Source of the DNA: a virus
IMG/VR virus record: IMGVR_UViG_3300037488_001017
Span: 1 to 49,394 of that record
Reading direction: 5' to 3' (one strand)
DNA length: 49,394 bases
Part shown: one piece after another, positions 40,666-48,211 of the stretch
Numbering within the stretch: position 1 is the stretch's first letter
How the letters are laid out: each line of letters starts with the position of its first letter
Program-made: the position numbers and the translations under genes
Notes under the pieces: model-generated
Database searches by the model: none
Told to the model about the DNA's origin: nothing
Seen by the model: only the letters and a program-made list of their open reading frames with translations

Positions 40666-43487
40666 TACCGGAGTATGCCTTCTTGTCCAAGTTCTTGCAA
40701 GCGGTCGCGAAGCTTTACGTTTTTACTACCTGCTTCTCGAACAATTGCACTGTCAGAACGTGGGCGATAAGGTTTCCTGCTTTGTTTACCCTTACGAGTC
40801 TTGCGGATTGCTTCACTAATAGGCAGTCCTGCTGGAACCTCCTTGCCGTCAACAATACTTGAAGTACTTGTTACTACTGGCTTGTCGGCCCCACGACCCT
40901 TCTTTCTTTGCTCAAACTGAGACAATGGATTTGTTGACTTGCCGGCAGGAGGAACACTTAATACTTTAACTGCACCAGGCTTAGTAGGCTGTACATCAGT
41001 TCCTCGACGCGCAAGACGCATAATTGCATCTGAAACCTTTGCTGTAAGTGGCAGTCCACTCAACTTCTTCCAAGTTGCAAGCTCTTCACTTGTTAGGTCG
41101 GTAAGAATGTTGTTTGCTTCAGCCTCTAGTTCACGAATACGTTCACTACGCGTGACCTTCATGGTGCCAGTTGTGTCTGGTTCACCTTCTTTAACAACCG
41201 TCTTGTCTCGCTTAATTACAAACGTGTCGTCCTTTGGATCTGTTGGAGCGCCATCGCGGAGCTTTTTAATCTCCTTGACAATCTGCTCAACCCGATTAAA
41301 TGGTCGATTCATAACAGACGTTTTTGGCTTGACAAGATCCTTTGTCTCGGCTTTGACGTTTGCTCCGTATTGCTTAACAGTATCGTTGACCATTCGGCCA
41401 ACATCACGATGCTGTTCGCTTATAGAGATGCGACCAGCCTCAATGTGCTTTGCATTGCTGGCGCTAATGCCGTCAATGTTTGATGATTCGCCAAGGTACT
41501 GCCGCGACTTCTCTTCCCAAAGTTGCTTGAGATTAGAAGACTTGTTCATAGCAGCGTTGGTTCGTGCGGTTGCTGCAAGTCTTTCAGCGTAATCAGGCTT
41601 GAGTTTGTCTGCTGCTTCAGCCTTTTCCTGACGGGCTTTGTTCTGAAGAGTAACAATATCCTGGCCAGGAGCCGGTGCTTCGTAAGGAGTTTCTTCAAGG
41701 CGTTTAACAGTTGTAAGAGTGTTGCGGCGATCACGATTGCGATTGCCTTCAACCTCTGTCTTCTTGTAGTTTGTTCCGCCCTGACCCCTCGCAAGCATCT
41801 TTTCGGAACCACGGGCTGGTCCAATACCTGCTTCAAGTGCACTTGTGTTGGGGTTGCGCTTGCCACCACCTTGTTCGCCAAACAAAGTTTCTAGGATCTT
41901 TGCAGTTGCCGGTGTAGATCCAACTCTTTCAGCAGCACTTGGGTTTTGCGATTCGCTTAGGTCTTTAAGAATTGACCGAAGAGCACTTGTGTTGCCGGCC
42001 TGTGCTTCAACAACAGCACGGCTTGCTACTTCTCGCCGCAAACCAGTTAGATCAGATGTGTCGTCAATCAGTTCTTTTAATTTCCGACGACCTTTACTAG
42101 TTGCTTCAACCTTGTACTTGCCCTCTGAAAGATTTTCAAGAACGCTTATTAGGTCTTTGTTTTCAACTAGCTCTTTGCCGGTAATAGAAATACCGGATGG
42201 CTGGGATGCCACGCGTGAGCCAGATGCCCTGTTCATTGCTTGGTTCTTTGCTGCCGCTTCAAGAGACATGCCCTTGACTACAGCGCGAAGAATGTCAGCA
42301 GACTCCATTGCATGAGTCTTGGAACCAGGCTTAGACGTAAGCGCGTCTAGTTTTTCCGAGTACGCATTCCAATCAGCCCATCGGAAGTTGTCTTTAAGCT
42401 TTTGAAGAATCTTTGGATTAGCAATTGCTTGCCGGTACATTCGGTCTTGAACCTGTCTTGGCTCATCAACCGCAGTGCCTTCCATTTCAGAACCAAACTT
42501 CTGACTTGACTCAGTTCCATACACACCCTTACGGTCTTTGCTTTCACCCGTTTGCTCTGACTTGCGATCACCTTGGCGGGTGGGGTCATAGGTTGAAAAC
42601 TTGCCGCTGACTACCAGTTCTGCATCAAGTGCTTCTAAGAATTTCTTCTGAGCCTTGTTGTAAGCCTTTACGTCATCAGCATTATTTGGGTCGCCCGTCT
42701 CGCCAATCTTGCGAAGTTTAGCAAGCGCCCGTTCAATAGTTTTTTCGGTACCTTCTTCTGCAATCTGTCTACTTCTAATAAATGCAGCGCGCTTGGAACC
42801 AATTCGTTTTGCCCCTTCGTTCTCATCCCCACCACCCACAAGGCCGGGACGTGCAATCTTCTTGCCACCCTTGTCCAGGTTTGGTTCAACAACAACATTA
42901 GATCCCTCATCGGCACCCAAGCCGCGAGTGGTTTCTAAATTGCGAGGACGTGAGGTTTCAGGAAACTCTTCGTTGAGGGTGCGCTGTGCTACTCCTCGAA
43001 CATCAGGATCTTTAATGTTATTAACTTGTCGGAGTGCAAGTTCATATTGCTTCTCTCGTACTTCAGCAAAGGTTGGTCTGCGAACTCCTTGAGCATCAGG
43101 CACGCCAATCTTTTCAGCTTCTGGGAGAAAAACATTTGCTTTTTGGATAGCAGTTTCAAGAATTTCAGTTGCTGGCTTTTCTTGCTTTTCAATCCAATCC
43201 TTGCGAGTCCATTTGCCAGCAGTACGACCAATCTCGACAGCAGGCGTTTCTGCAAGACCTTCAACACCACCACTCCTGCGTCTCTTGAGGACAATCATCT
43301 TGGATGCCCCACGGGATCCAGTTGCCTCAATTGATTTGTTAGTTATGGGATTAGTCTTCGACGGTTGAGGACGCGCACGACCCGATGGCTTTGGCTCTTC
43401 GCGTGCGGGCGGCTTTACGCCAGCTCGCCCCATGCTGAATGGAGTTAGCTTCTTCGGTGTGCGTGACGGGATTTCTCCTGGTGGCAT
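40665..43487 (-). CDS. Very large charged, mostly disordered protein
   Basis: A 940-residue protein, extremely rich in Lys, Arg, Glu, Asp, Ser, Thr and Pro, with few hydrophobic core segments, so probably largely disordered with helical parts. The first 50 residues are basic (SGRARPQPSKTNPITNKS region). The ATG at 43487 has AGAGGAT upstream and overlaps the previous gene by 137 bases out of frame. Position before the terminase genes is unusual for a protein of this size; an ejected, DNA-packaged or host-modifying role is possible. No catalytic motif found. Confidence 0.6.
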   Translation of the reverse strand: MPPGEIPSRTPKKLTPFSMGRAGVKPPAREEPKPSGRARPQPSKTNPITNKSIEATGSRGASKMIVLKRRRSGGVEGLAETPAVEIGRTAGKWTRKDWIEKQEKPATEILETAIQKANVFLPEAEKIGVPDAQGVRRPTFAEVREKQYELALRQVNNIKDPDVRGVAQRTLNEEFPETSRPRNLETTRGLGADEGSNVVVEPNLDKGGKKIARPGLVGGGDENEGAKRIGSKRAAFIRSRQIAEEGTEKTIERALAKLRKIGETGDPNNADDVKAYNKAQKKFLEALDAELVVSGKFSTYDPTRQGDRKSEQTGESKDRKGVYGTESSQKFGSEMEGTAVDEPRQVQDRMYRQAIANPKILQKLKDNFRWADWNAYSEKLDALTSKPGSKTHAMESADILRAVVKGMSLEAAAKNQAMNRASGSRVASQPSGISITGKELVENKDLISVLENLSEGKYKVEATSKGRRKLKELIDDTSDLTGLRREVASRAVVEAQAGNTSALRSILKDLSESQNPSAAERVGSTPATAKILETLFGEQGGGKRNPNTSALEAGIGPARGSEKMLARGQGGTNYKKTEVEGNRNRDRRNTLTTVKRLEETPYEAPAPGQDIVTLQNKARQEKAEAADKLKPDYAERLAATARTNAAMNKSSNLKQLWEEKSRQYLGESSNIDGISASNAKHIEAGRISISEQHRDVGRMVNDTVKQYGANVKAETKDLVKPKTSVMNRPFNRVEQIVKEIKKLRDGAPTDPKDDTFVIKRDKTVVKEGEPDTTGTMKVTRSERIRELEAEANNILTDLTSEELATWKKLSGLPLTAKVSDAIMRLARRGTDVQPTKPGAVKVLSVPPAGKSTNPLSQFEQRKKGRGADKPVVTSTSSIVDGKEVPAGLPISEAIRKTRKGKQSRKPYRPRSDSAIVREAGSKNVKLRDRLQELGQEGILR

Positions 43488-44004
43488 TGTCGGGATCCTC
43501 TGGTAGTCGTGCGCGTGCTATAGATGAATCGTACTCCTCTGCAATCACAGTTGGAAGAGTGGAATAGGATAATTCTGCCAAACGGGTAGTGAGGTCAAGC
43601 ATGGCGCGCTTGACTTGAGCGGGAGTGCCTATCTTGGCAAGACGTTTGCCAGCGAGTAGTTCCCCTACCAGCCACCGCCAGTTAGTACGGATCTCTTCTG
43701 GTGGGATAGAGACACGGCAGTACGGGAGGTTTGTTCGCTTGCCGTTCTTGCTCTTGGCACCAGGCATTGCAAAGTCCTGCGCACCCGCGCGCGTGATTGA
43801 CTTCATGCAGATTTGAAATGTGACGGGATCGACAAACGCTTTGCCTTGGTCTACAAAGATCAGTGGGCAACCAATGGCTCGGCATAGACCGCGGAACCCG
43901 CGGCGACTTCGTATAAAGCCCTTCAGCTCCTCAATGAAGTAGTCCTCATCAAGGAGCCGAAGGCCACCTCCAAACGATATGTATGACGGCTTTGCTTTCT
44001 TCAA
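43351..44004 (-). CDS. Hypothetical late-operon protein
   Basis: A 217-residue protein starting with TTG at 44004, directly after the previous stop. The N-terminal third has a compact mixed fold (SYISFGGGLRLLDEDYFIEELKGF); the middle is basic with CMKSITRAGAQDFAMPGAKS; the C-terminus is Arg/Ala/Ser-rich. The last 137 bases are overlapped by the 940-residue gene in another frame. A small terminase or regulatory role is possible by location; not recognised. Confidence 0.5.
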   Translation of the reverse strand: MKKAKPSYISFGGGLRLLDEDYFIEELKGFIRSRRGFRGLCRAIGCPLIFVDQGKAFVDPVTFQICMKSITRAGAQDFAMPGAKSKNGKRTNLPYCRVSIPPEEIRTNWRWLVGELLAGKRLAKIGTPAQVKRAMLDLTTRLAELSYSTLPTVIAEEYDSSIARARLPEDPDNATRRNPVTHTEEANSIQHGASWRKAARTRRAKAIGSCASSTVED

Positions 44005-44901
44005 TCAATACTCGTCTGGACTAGCCTCTTTAGTCTTGCGTGCATTCTTTGCCATGCGCGCTAACTTCATATTCATCTCAAGTGCAGTTGGCGCACCAAG
44101 GCGTTCGGCTTGCATTAGGCGGCGATTCTCTTCGTCTTCATCAGCACGTGCTTTGCTGGTTGCTCGGAACTTCTTGAGCTTCTTAAACTTTTCAGAATTC
44201 TTGTTAAAGTCCTTTGAGAAACTCATGATGTCAGCATCAGAGAAGTCGCGTCTAGTGTTGTCTACTGTTTGATACTTCTGTGTTTGCTTAGCCGCTTCTT
44301 GTGCTTTTGCAACTGCTGCTTCTTGTGCAAACCGTGCACGTTGTGTTTCAAGGTACTTCTCAAACTCAGCGGCTTCGCGCTTCTTTGCATCTGCCGCAGC
44401 TTGCTTCTTAGCGTTGCCTTCGGTGTCGTACAAATACTTAGATGGACCGTATCCGCCAGACTCTGCGCCGTAGTCATTAAGGCCACCGCGAATTGCTGTT
44501 GGCTTTACTTGTTCTCTTGCTGGCACTGGTGCAGGAACGGGTGGTGTAGCAATTGGATTTGTCTTTACTGGAACTGGCTTTCCGGGAATTGCAGTAGGTG
44601 GTCCACCCGCATACAGAACTCCTGGAACTAATGGATTTCCAAACTCATCTCTAAAACCAGGTCGTTCAAGAAGTGAGGGAGGAGCCATGAAGGTTGCCGC
44701 CCCAGGTGCAGGAGCACTTGGCTTAGCCTTTGGCTTTCGTGGCTCGCGTGGTCGCTGATTGAAGTAAGCGTTGTTATCCCTCCGTCGCTTGTTTACAAAC
44801 TCGTTGCCGGGTGATCTAAAGGAGTTGATGCCTCCGCTTGGGATCGCTTGACCAGAGACTTCACGAATGCCAGCGTTTGGATCGTTGCTTATGTATGCCA
44901 T
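44005..44901 (-). CDS. First late gene: Pro/Ala/Lys-rich protein
   Basis: The frame begins at TTG 44937, but ATG at 44901 (MAYISNDPNAG) is preferred. The 298-residue protein has a Pro/Ala/Gly-rich N-terminal half (PAPVPAREQVKP, PRKPKAKPSAPAPG) and a helical, Ala/Lys/Glu-rich C-terminal half (coiled-coil type). It lacks an obvious Shine-Dalgarno, and a putative -10 lies just upstream, so the mRNA might be leaderless. It opens the long minus-strand operon; no family recognised. Confidence 0.55.
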   Translation of the reverse strand: MAYISNDPNAGIREVSGQAIPSGGINSFRSPGNEFVNKRRRDNNAYFNQRPREPRKPKAKPSAPAPGAATFMAPPSLLERPGFRDEFGNPLVPGVLYAGGPPTAIPGKPVPVKTNPIATPPVPAPVPAREQVKPTAIRGGLNDYGAESGGYGPSKYLYDTEGNAKKQAAADAKKREAAEFEKYLETQRARFAQEAAVAKAQEAAKQTQKYQTVDNTRRDFSDADIMSFSKDFNKNSEKFKKLKKFRATSKARADEDEENRRLMQAERLGAPTALEMNMKLARMAKNARKTKEASPDEY

Positions 44902-44956
44902 GGTGGATTTATGGTACAATCGAGAGCGAGGTTTCAAGACCTAAAGAAAGGATAAC
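44902..44956. promoter_or_regulatory. Divergent promoter region
   Basis: Only 55 bases separate the two divergent operons. On the plus strand TGGTACAAT at 44912-44920 is an extended -10 (TGnTACAAT) with a weak -35; the leader ends in AAAGGATAAC before the helicase. On the minus strand TTGAAA (rc of 44932-44937) is separated by 18 bases from CATAAA (rc of 44908-44913). Both are weak matches by eye; the divergent layout is certain. Confidence 0.4.
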
Positions 44957-46357
44957 ATGGATTGGAGACAAGACCCGCTCAATTCAATTGAGCCGACGAA
45001 GGTTGCACGTCGAGTGATGCAAGAGAGGTTCCGGGATTCAGGTGTTTACCGTTGGAGGAACGATTGGTGGGTCTGGAAGGATCACCGATGGGCTGTTCTT
45101 GATGATGAGAGGTTGAAGGATCTTGTTTGGGTGTGTTTGGAGGACGCTGTTTGGGAGAAGCCCACCAGAAATGGAGTGGCGCTGGAAAGATTTGGTCCAG
45201 ATAGGCAGAAGATTGACGGAGTGGCACGGGCACTTGAGGCGTTGGTGCGGATTGACGCGGAGATTGTGCCTTGTTGGATCGGTACACCCATTGGAGACTT
45301 CCCGCCGGGGACGACTATTGCGTTTCAGGACGTTTTGTTTAACCCACAGAACGGGAAGACCATGGGTAGGCCAAAAAACTGGTTTGACCCGGCGGTATTG
45401 CCGGTCGATTTTGATGTGGGGGCTACATGTCCGCGGTGGGAACAGGCTGTTTCGGAGTGGGGTGACGGGGATCCGGCTTGGGCAGAGCTTTTAGCAAGGT
45501 GGATGGGGTATTGCTTGATGGGAACCCGTAGATATGCGCGCTGGATGCTGATGTATGGCAAGATCAGGGGTGGTAAGGGGACAATTACCACTGTGATGAG
45601 GAAGTTGATCGGCAGGGCGGCGTTTATGAGCAGCAGTTTGGAGGATTTGGCGAATGAATTTGGCATGGATGGGTTAGAGAGGAGTAAGGTGCTGGCGATT
45701 AACGAGGTAAATGAGATGGACTCCAAGGGAGGAGAGCGAGTTTGCCGGGTTTTGAAGAATATTGTGGGTCAGGATCCGATGACTATCAATGCAAAGCACC
45801 AAAGACAGCAGCGGAACGTGGTAATTAACGCTGCTCCGATGGTTCAGAGCAATGAGATTCCGGTTTTGCCCAATAAAGGCAGGGGTCTAAGTGGCAAAAT
45901 GCTGGTTTTGCCGTTTGATGTGAGCTTTGAGGGCAGGGAAGACCTGGCTTTAGAGGATAAGTTGGAGGAAGAGTTGCAGGGAATTGCTATGTGGGCAGTT
46001 CGGGGAGCGCAACGGTTGTTGGCTGCACCTGTTTCTGATAGATGGCCGGCTCCAGCTGCGAGTGCGGATGCTGTTCGGCTGTATCATTTGCAGAACAACC
46101 CGTTTGATTCGTTCCTGAGTGCCCGGTTTGTGGCGCGCAGGGATGGATTTGTAGCAAATGAGGTGGTCAAGGCACAGTGGGATGATTGGGTGGAATCAAA
46201 CAGGATTCGCATACATGTCCCGAATAACATGTTATTTGTAAGGATCTGTCAGGAATCAAGTTGGGGATTGAGACAGACCCGGTTGCCTGAGAGTCAGGGT
46301 CATGACCGCGGGATCCACGGGGTCAGCCTAAGAAAAGAACACGCGGACGAACACTAA
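44957..46357 (+). CDS. D5-type SF3 helicase
   Basis: A 466-residue protein with the N-terminal D5_N-like part (about 1-170, including DLVWVCLEDAVW and IAFQDVLFNPQNGK), then an SF3 motor: Walker A in GKIRGGKGT (around 200), Walker B / NEVNEMD about 250, and sensor region with QSNEIPVLPN (about 290-300). The usual Arg-finger region reads LSGKMLVLPF. It probably unwinds the replication fork; no primase domain is attached. Coding strand is strongly G-rich over C (for example 23 G against 9 C in 45001-45060), unlike every other gene here, which suggests acquisition or inversion. An AAAGGA Shine-Dalgarno precedes. Confidence 0.8.
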   Translation: MDWRQDPLNSIEPTKVARRVMQERFRDSGVYRWRNDWWVWKDHRWAVLDDERLKDLVWVCLEDAVWEKPTRNGVALERFGPDRQKIDGVARALEALVRIDAEIVPCWIGTPIGDFPPGTTIAFQDVLFNPQNGKTMGRPKNWFDPAVLPVDFDVGATCPRWEQAVSEWGDGDPAWAELLARWMGYCLMGTRRYARWMLMYGKIRGGKGTITTVMRKLIGRAAFMSSSLEDLANEFGMDGLERSKVLAINEVNEMDSKGGERVCRVLKNIVGQDPMTINAKHQRQQRNVVINAAPMVQSNEIPVLPNKGRGLSGKMLVLPFDVSFEGREDLALEDKLEEELQGIAMWAVRGAQRLLAAPVSDRWPAPAASADAVRLYHLQNNPFDSFLSARFVARRDGFVANEVVKAQWDDWVESNRIRIHVPNNMLFVRICQESSWGLRQTRLPESQGHDRGIHGVSLRKEHADEH

Positions 46358-46368
46358 CCTCCAATCTG

Positions 46369-46402
46369 CCCCTCTGGTGCCCATAAAGCCCAGGGGGGTT
46401 TT
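46369..46402 (+). terminator. Probable intrinsic terminator after the helicase
   Basis: CCCC TCTGG at 46369-46377 pairs with CCCAG GGG at 46389-46397 (two short stems with a mismatch between), followed by GGTTTTAG. A moderately strong terminator separating the helicase transcript from the hairpin-rich spacer. Confidence 0.6.
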
Positions 46403-46835
46403 AGTAGGCGGGCCAGTACCTAGAGTACCGTATCTTTTCTTCCTAATGTATAGAAGAATATATAGAAGAAAGAGAGAACAGCCCGGAATACCCGGTTAGT
46501 AGTTATAGGATTTTGAGAAGGATTCCCTCTTTCCCCTGCTTCACAAGAATCAGACTAGGGGGCTTGGCCCCTAGGTGGGCTTTGCCACTGACTACCTGTA
46601 GTCATCTGATTCGATTCTCTCGAAACGCAACGGGGCACGTTGTAACCATAGGTTAGATCAACTCTAGTTGATTCGCTAGGAACCCTCACTACGTCTATGT
46701 AGTGAGTGGTATCCCCGCTCACACAACAGGAAGTCGGTGTAACACCACTGACTAAACCTGTAGATGTACGACGATTAGCGCGTGCTAGTCGAGTCCATCT
46801 GTACAAGCCCTTTATGGGCAGAAAGGATCTTCCAA
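46403..46835 (+). other. Gene-free, hairpin-rich leader
   Basis: About 430 bases hold no supported gene. Inverted repeats include 46555-46561 with 46568-46574 (CTAGGGG, 7 perfect), 46589-46604 (TGACTAC, 7), 46657-46672 (ATCAACT, 7), 46685-46692 with 46699-46706 (CTCACTAC, 8), a nested 46762-46800 structure (5 + 4 + 4 pairs), and 46807-46819 (GCCC) just before the Shine-Dalgarno CAGAAAGG. Upstream, an A/T-rich stretch has two copies of TATAGAAGAA (46449-46458, 46461-46470). It could be an origin, a long regulatory leader or a small RNA source. The frames that cross it lack Shine-Dalgarnos. Confidence 0.5.
46449..46470. repeat. Two tandem TATAGAAGAA repeats
   Basis: TATAGAAGAA occurs at 46449-46458 and 46461-46470 (12-base period), in a purine-rich, A/T-rich stretch with TTCTTCC just upstream. 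Possible protein-binding iterons or part of a promoter region; two copies only, so weak. Confidence 0.35.
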
Positions 46836-47192
46836 ATGAAGATCAGCAACTTGATGACCGTCGTCTCCGCCAGCACCCCTTCGACCAAGAAGGAGTTGCC
46901 TACGCTCACAACGCGTACGGAGATCAGCATTACCAAAGTGGTAATGGTCGCCTTTGACGGCGGACGGGGCTATCTCCAACAGTATCCGCGAGCAACGTGG
47001 GTAATCGTTGGTGGTACCGGTGAAGAGCACGAATGCTCCTACAACCGGTTTACATTCGCAAGTCGGGAACAGCGCCAGCGCTGCCTGACTTACCTCCTCC
47101 AAGGTGAAGGAACCTTGGAGTTGCATGTCGCTAGTGGGCGGGGTACTGGCAAGATCGGCGAAGGACGAAAGTCCTACGACGTGGTTGGATAA
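46836..47192 (+). CDS. Hypothetical small protein
   Basis: The frame opens at 46782, but ATG at 46836 has CAGAAAGG at the right distance and follows a small hairpin. The 118-residue product begins MKISNLMTVVSAS, with a strand region (EISITKVVMVAFDGG), then Tyr/Arg-rich C-terminal part. No family recognised. First of the seven-gene right-end cluster, each with a leader hairpin or coupled start. Confidence 0.55.
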   Translation: MKISNLMTVVSASTPSTKKELPTLTTRTEISITKVVMVAFDGGRGYLQQYPRATWVIVGGTGEEHECSYNRFTFASREQRQRCLTYLLQGEGTLELHVASGRGTGKIGEGRKSYDVVG

Positions 47193-47294
47193 CCACGGCT
47201 AGCGCGTGAGCGCGGGTGACCACTCTCCACACGGGGAGTGGCATCCCGTTCCCACTCGTTGTGAGAACAACTAGTCACTAGCAGAAAGGCACGA
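47193..47294 (+). promoter_or_regulatory. Two-hairpin leader of the 103-residue gene
   Basis: Hairpin 1: 9 pairs (47220-47228 with 47233-47241, one G.T) with an ACAC loop; closing pairs CGGG (47213-47216) with CCCG (47245-47248). Hairpin 2: GTTGT-GAGA-ACAAC (47258-47271), then CTAGTCACTAG and CAGAAAGG before the ATG. It has the same order (large hairpin, small hairpin, Shine-Dalgarno) as the 47607 and 48112 elements but different sequence, so it may be a third, diverged member of the class. Confidence 0.55.
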
Positions 47295-47606
47295 ATGTTT
47301 ACAGTCGAACTTTACAACGGCGTCACCAACTGTCCCTTTGGCGAGAAGAAGGACTTCGTGTCCTTCATCGATGGGGAGAATTGGCTTCGAGGCCAACCTC
47401 GACACATCTACGGCTACATGTACGAAGTACAGAAAGTCGTATTCATCACCCGTAACCGAGGCTGGACACAGCCCGAGGGTGCGAGCTTCAAGCACATTGA
47501 ACCCACCTACTCCTACAGGCAGCGATCAACGGCACTCCCGTTGAACCATGCAATCCTGGCCAATGGTGTCGAAGATGAGAACGAGTTCAACAGCATGCAA
47601 AGTTGA
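47295..47606 (+). CDS. Hypothetical small protein
   Basis: A 103-residue protein, soluble, with mixed strands and Arg/Tyr/Trp residues (MFTVELYNGVTNCPFG). Its last ten residues (EDENEFNSMQS) and the DNA coding them resemble those of the next gene's end (25 of 30 bases identical), although the remaining proteins are unrelated. CAGAAAGG precedes the ATG. Function unknown. Confidence 0.6.
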   Translation: MFTVELYNGVTNCPFGEKKDFVSFIDGENWLRGQPRHIYGYMYEVQKVVFITRNRGWTQPEGASFKHIEPTYSYRQRSTALPLNHAILANGVEDENEFNSMQS

Positions 47607-47706
47607 ACCCAACTAAGTCCTCGCTCCTCCACTCTCAACCCCAGAGAGTGGAGATGCGTCCACTTAGGACAACCGCACCGGCGGTACCGGTACAGAAAGG
47701 CACTTT
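47607..47706 (+). ncRNA. Structured leader element, copy A
   Basis: A 100-base spacer. Closing pairs CTAAGT (47613-47618) with ACTTAG (47662-47667). Hairpin 1: 10 perfect pairs (47627-47636 with 47644-47653), 7-base loop AACCCCA, followed by conserved ATGCG. Hairpin 2: ACCGG-CGGTA-CCGGT (47677-47691) with 5-base loop, then ACAGAAAGG Shine-Dalgarno. It aligns base for base with copy B (48112-48211, offset 505; about 68 of 100 identical), and the changes in stems are compensated. An RNA structure under selection, for example an antitermination or translation element. Confidence 0.75.
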
Positions 47707-48111
47707 ATGTCACGTTACATAGTCACCAAGTCATACCCCAACGGCGTCACCATGACCTATGCATATGGGTACGACAACCCATTGCAAGAGTTCTTCCTCT
47801 CCTTCAAGGACTCACGCACCTACACAGACCAGTTCATCTGGTTCGTGGGCATGGGCGGCTGTCACCCAGGCACCAATGGTGAGATGCTCAAGGCAATCCA
47901 ATTCTTTGAGCTCTTCGACGTCATCCCAGCCGAGCACATCAAGTGCATCGGCGAAGACCGTCCTTTTCCTTGGGATGAAAGAACTATGAAAGAGGACACG
48001 CGTCCACGTTTCATCCACAAGGGCGAGGGACAGCCTCACAGAACCGTTGATCAAGAGGTTGCCCGACACCAAGATGACATGGACAACAGGTTCAACACCA
48101 TGCACAGTTGA
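47707..48111 (+). CDS. Hypothetical small protein
   Basis: A 134-residue protein, not recognised; begins MSRYIVTKSYPNGVTMTYA, aromatic-rich first half, charged second half (GEDRPFPWDERTMKEDT). The end (MDNRFNTMHS) resembles the end of the previous gene. CAGAAAGG precedes the ATG at a good distance. Its 3' end and the following spacer look like a duplicated flank with the ORF body exchanged. Confidence 0.6.
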   Translation: MSRYIVTKSYPNGVTMTYAYGYDNPLQEFFLSFKDSRTYTDQFIWFVGMGGCHPGTNGEMLKAIQFFELFDVIPAEHIKCIGEDRPFPWDERTMKEDTRPRFIHKGEGQPHRTVDQEVARHQDDMDNRFNTMHS

Positions 48112-48211
48112 TCTCAACTGAGTCCCCGTTCCCCATCACCCAACTCCAGGGTGGTGGGATGCGGACACTTAGTCCAACCGAGTAGCCGGTAGCTACACAG
48201 AAAGGAATGTT
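48112..48211 (+). ncRNA. Structured leader element, copy B
   Basis: A 100-base spacer matching copy A without gaps. Closing pairs CTGAGT (48118-48123) with ACTTAG (48167-48172), now with one G.T. Hairpin 1: 10 pairs (48132-48141 with 48149-48158, one G.T), loop AACTCCA; ATGCG follows. Hairpin 2: GTAGC-CGGTA-GCTAC (48182-48196), the same CGGTA loop. CAGAAAGG at 48198-48205 and the ATG at 48212. Compared with copy A, five pairs differ in hairpin 1 and four in hairpin 2; all remain paired. Confidence 0.75.

Noticed and set aside
46555-46835. Frames within the hairpin-rich spacer (minus 46555-46806 and plus from 46706)
   Set aside because: They traverse several stems and lack Shine-Dalgarnos; the plus frame at 46836 has CAGAAAGG and is favoured.
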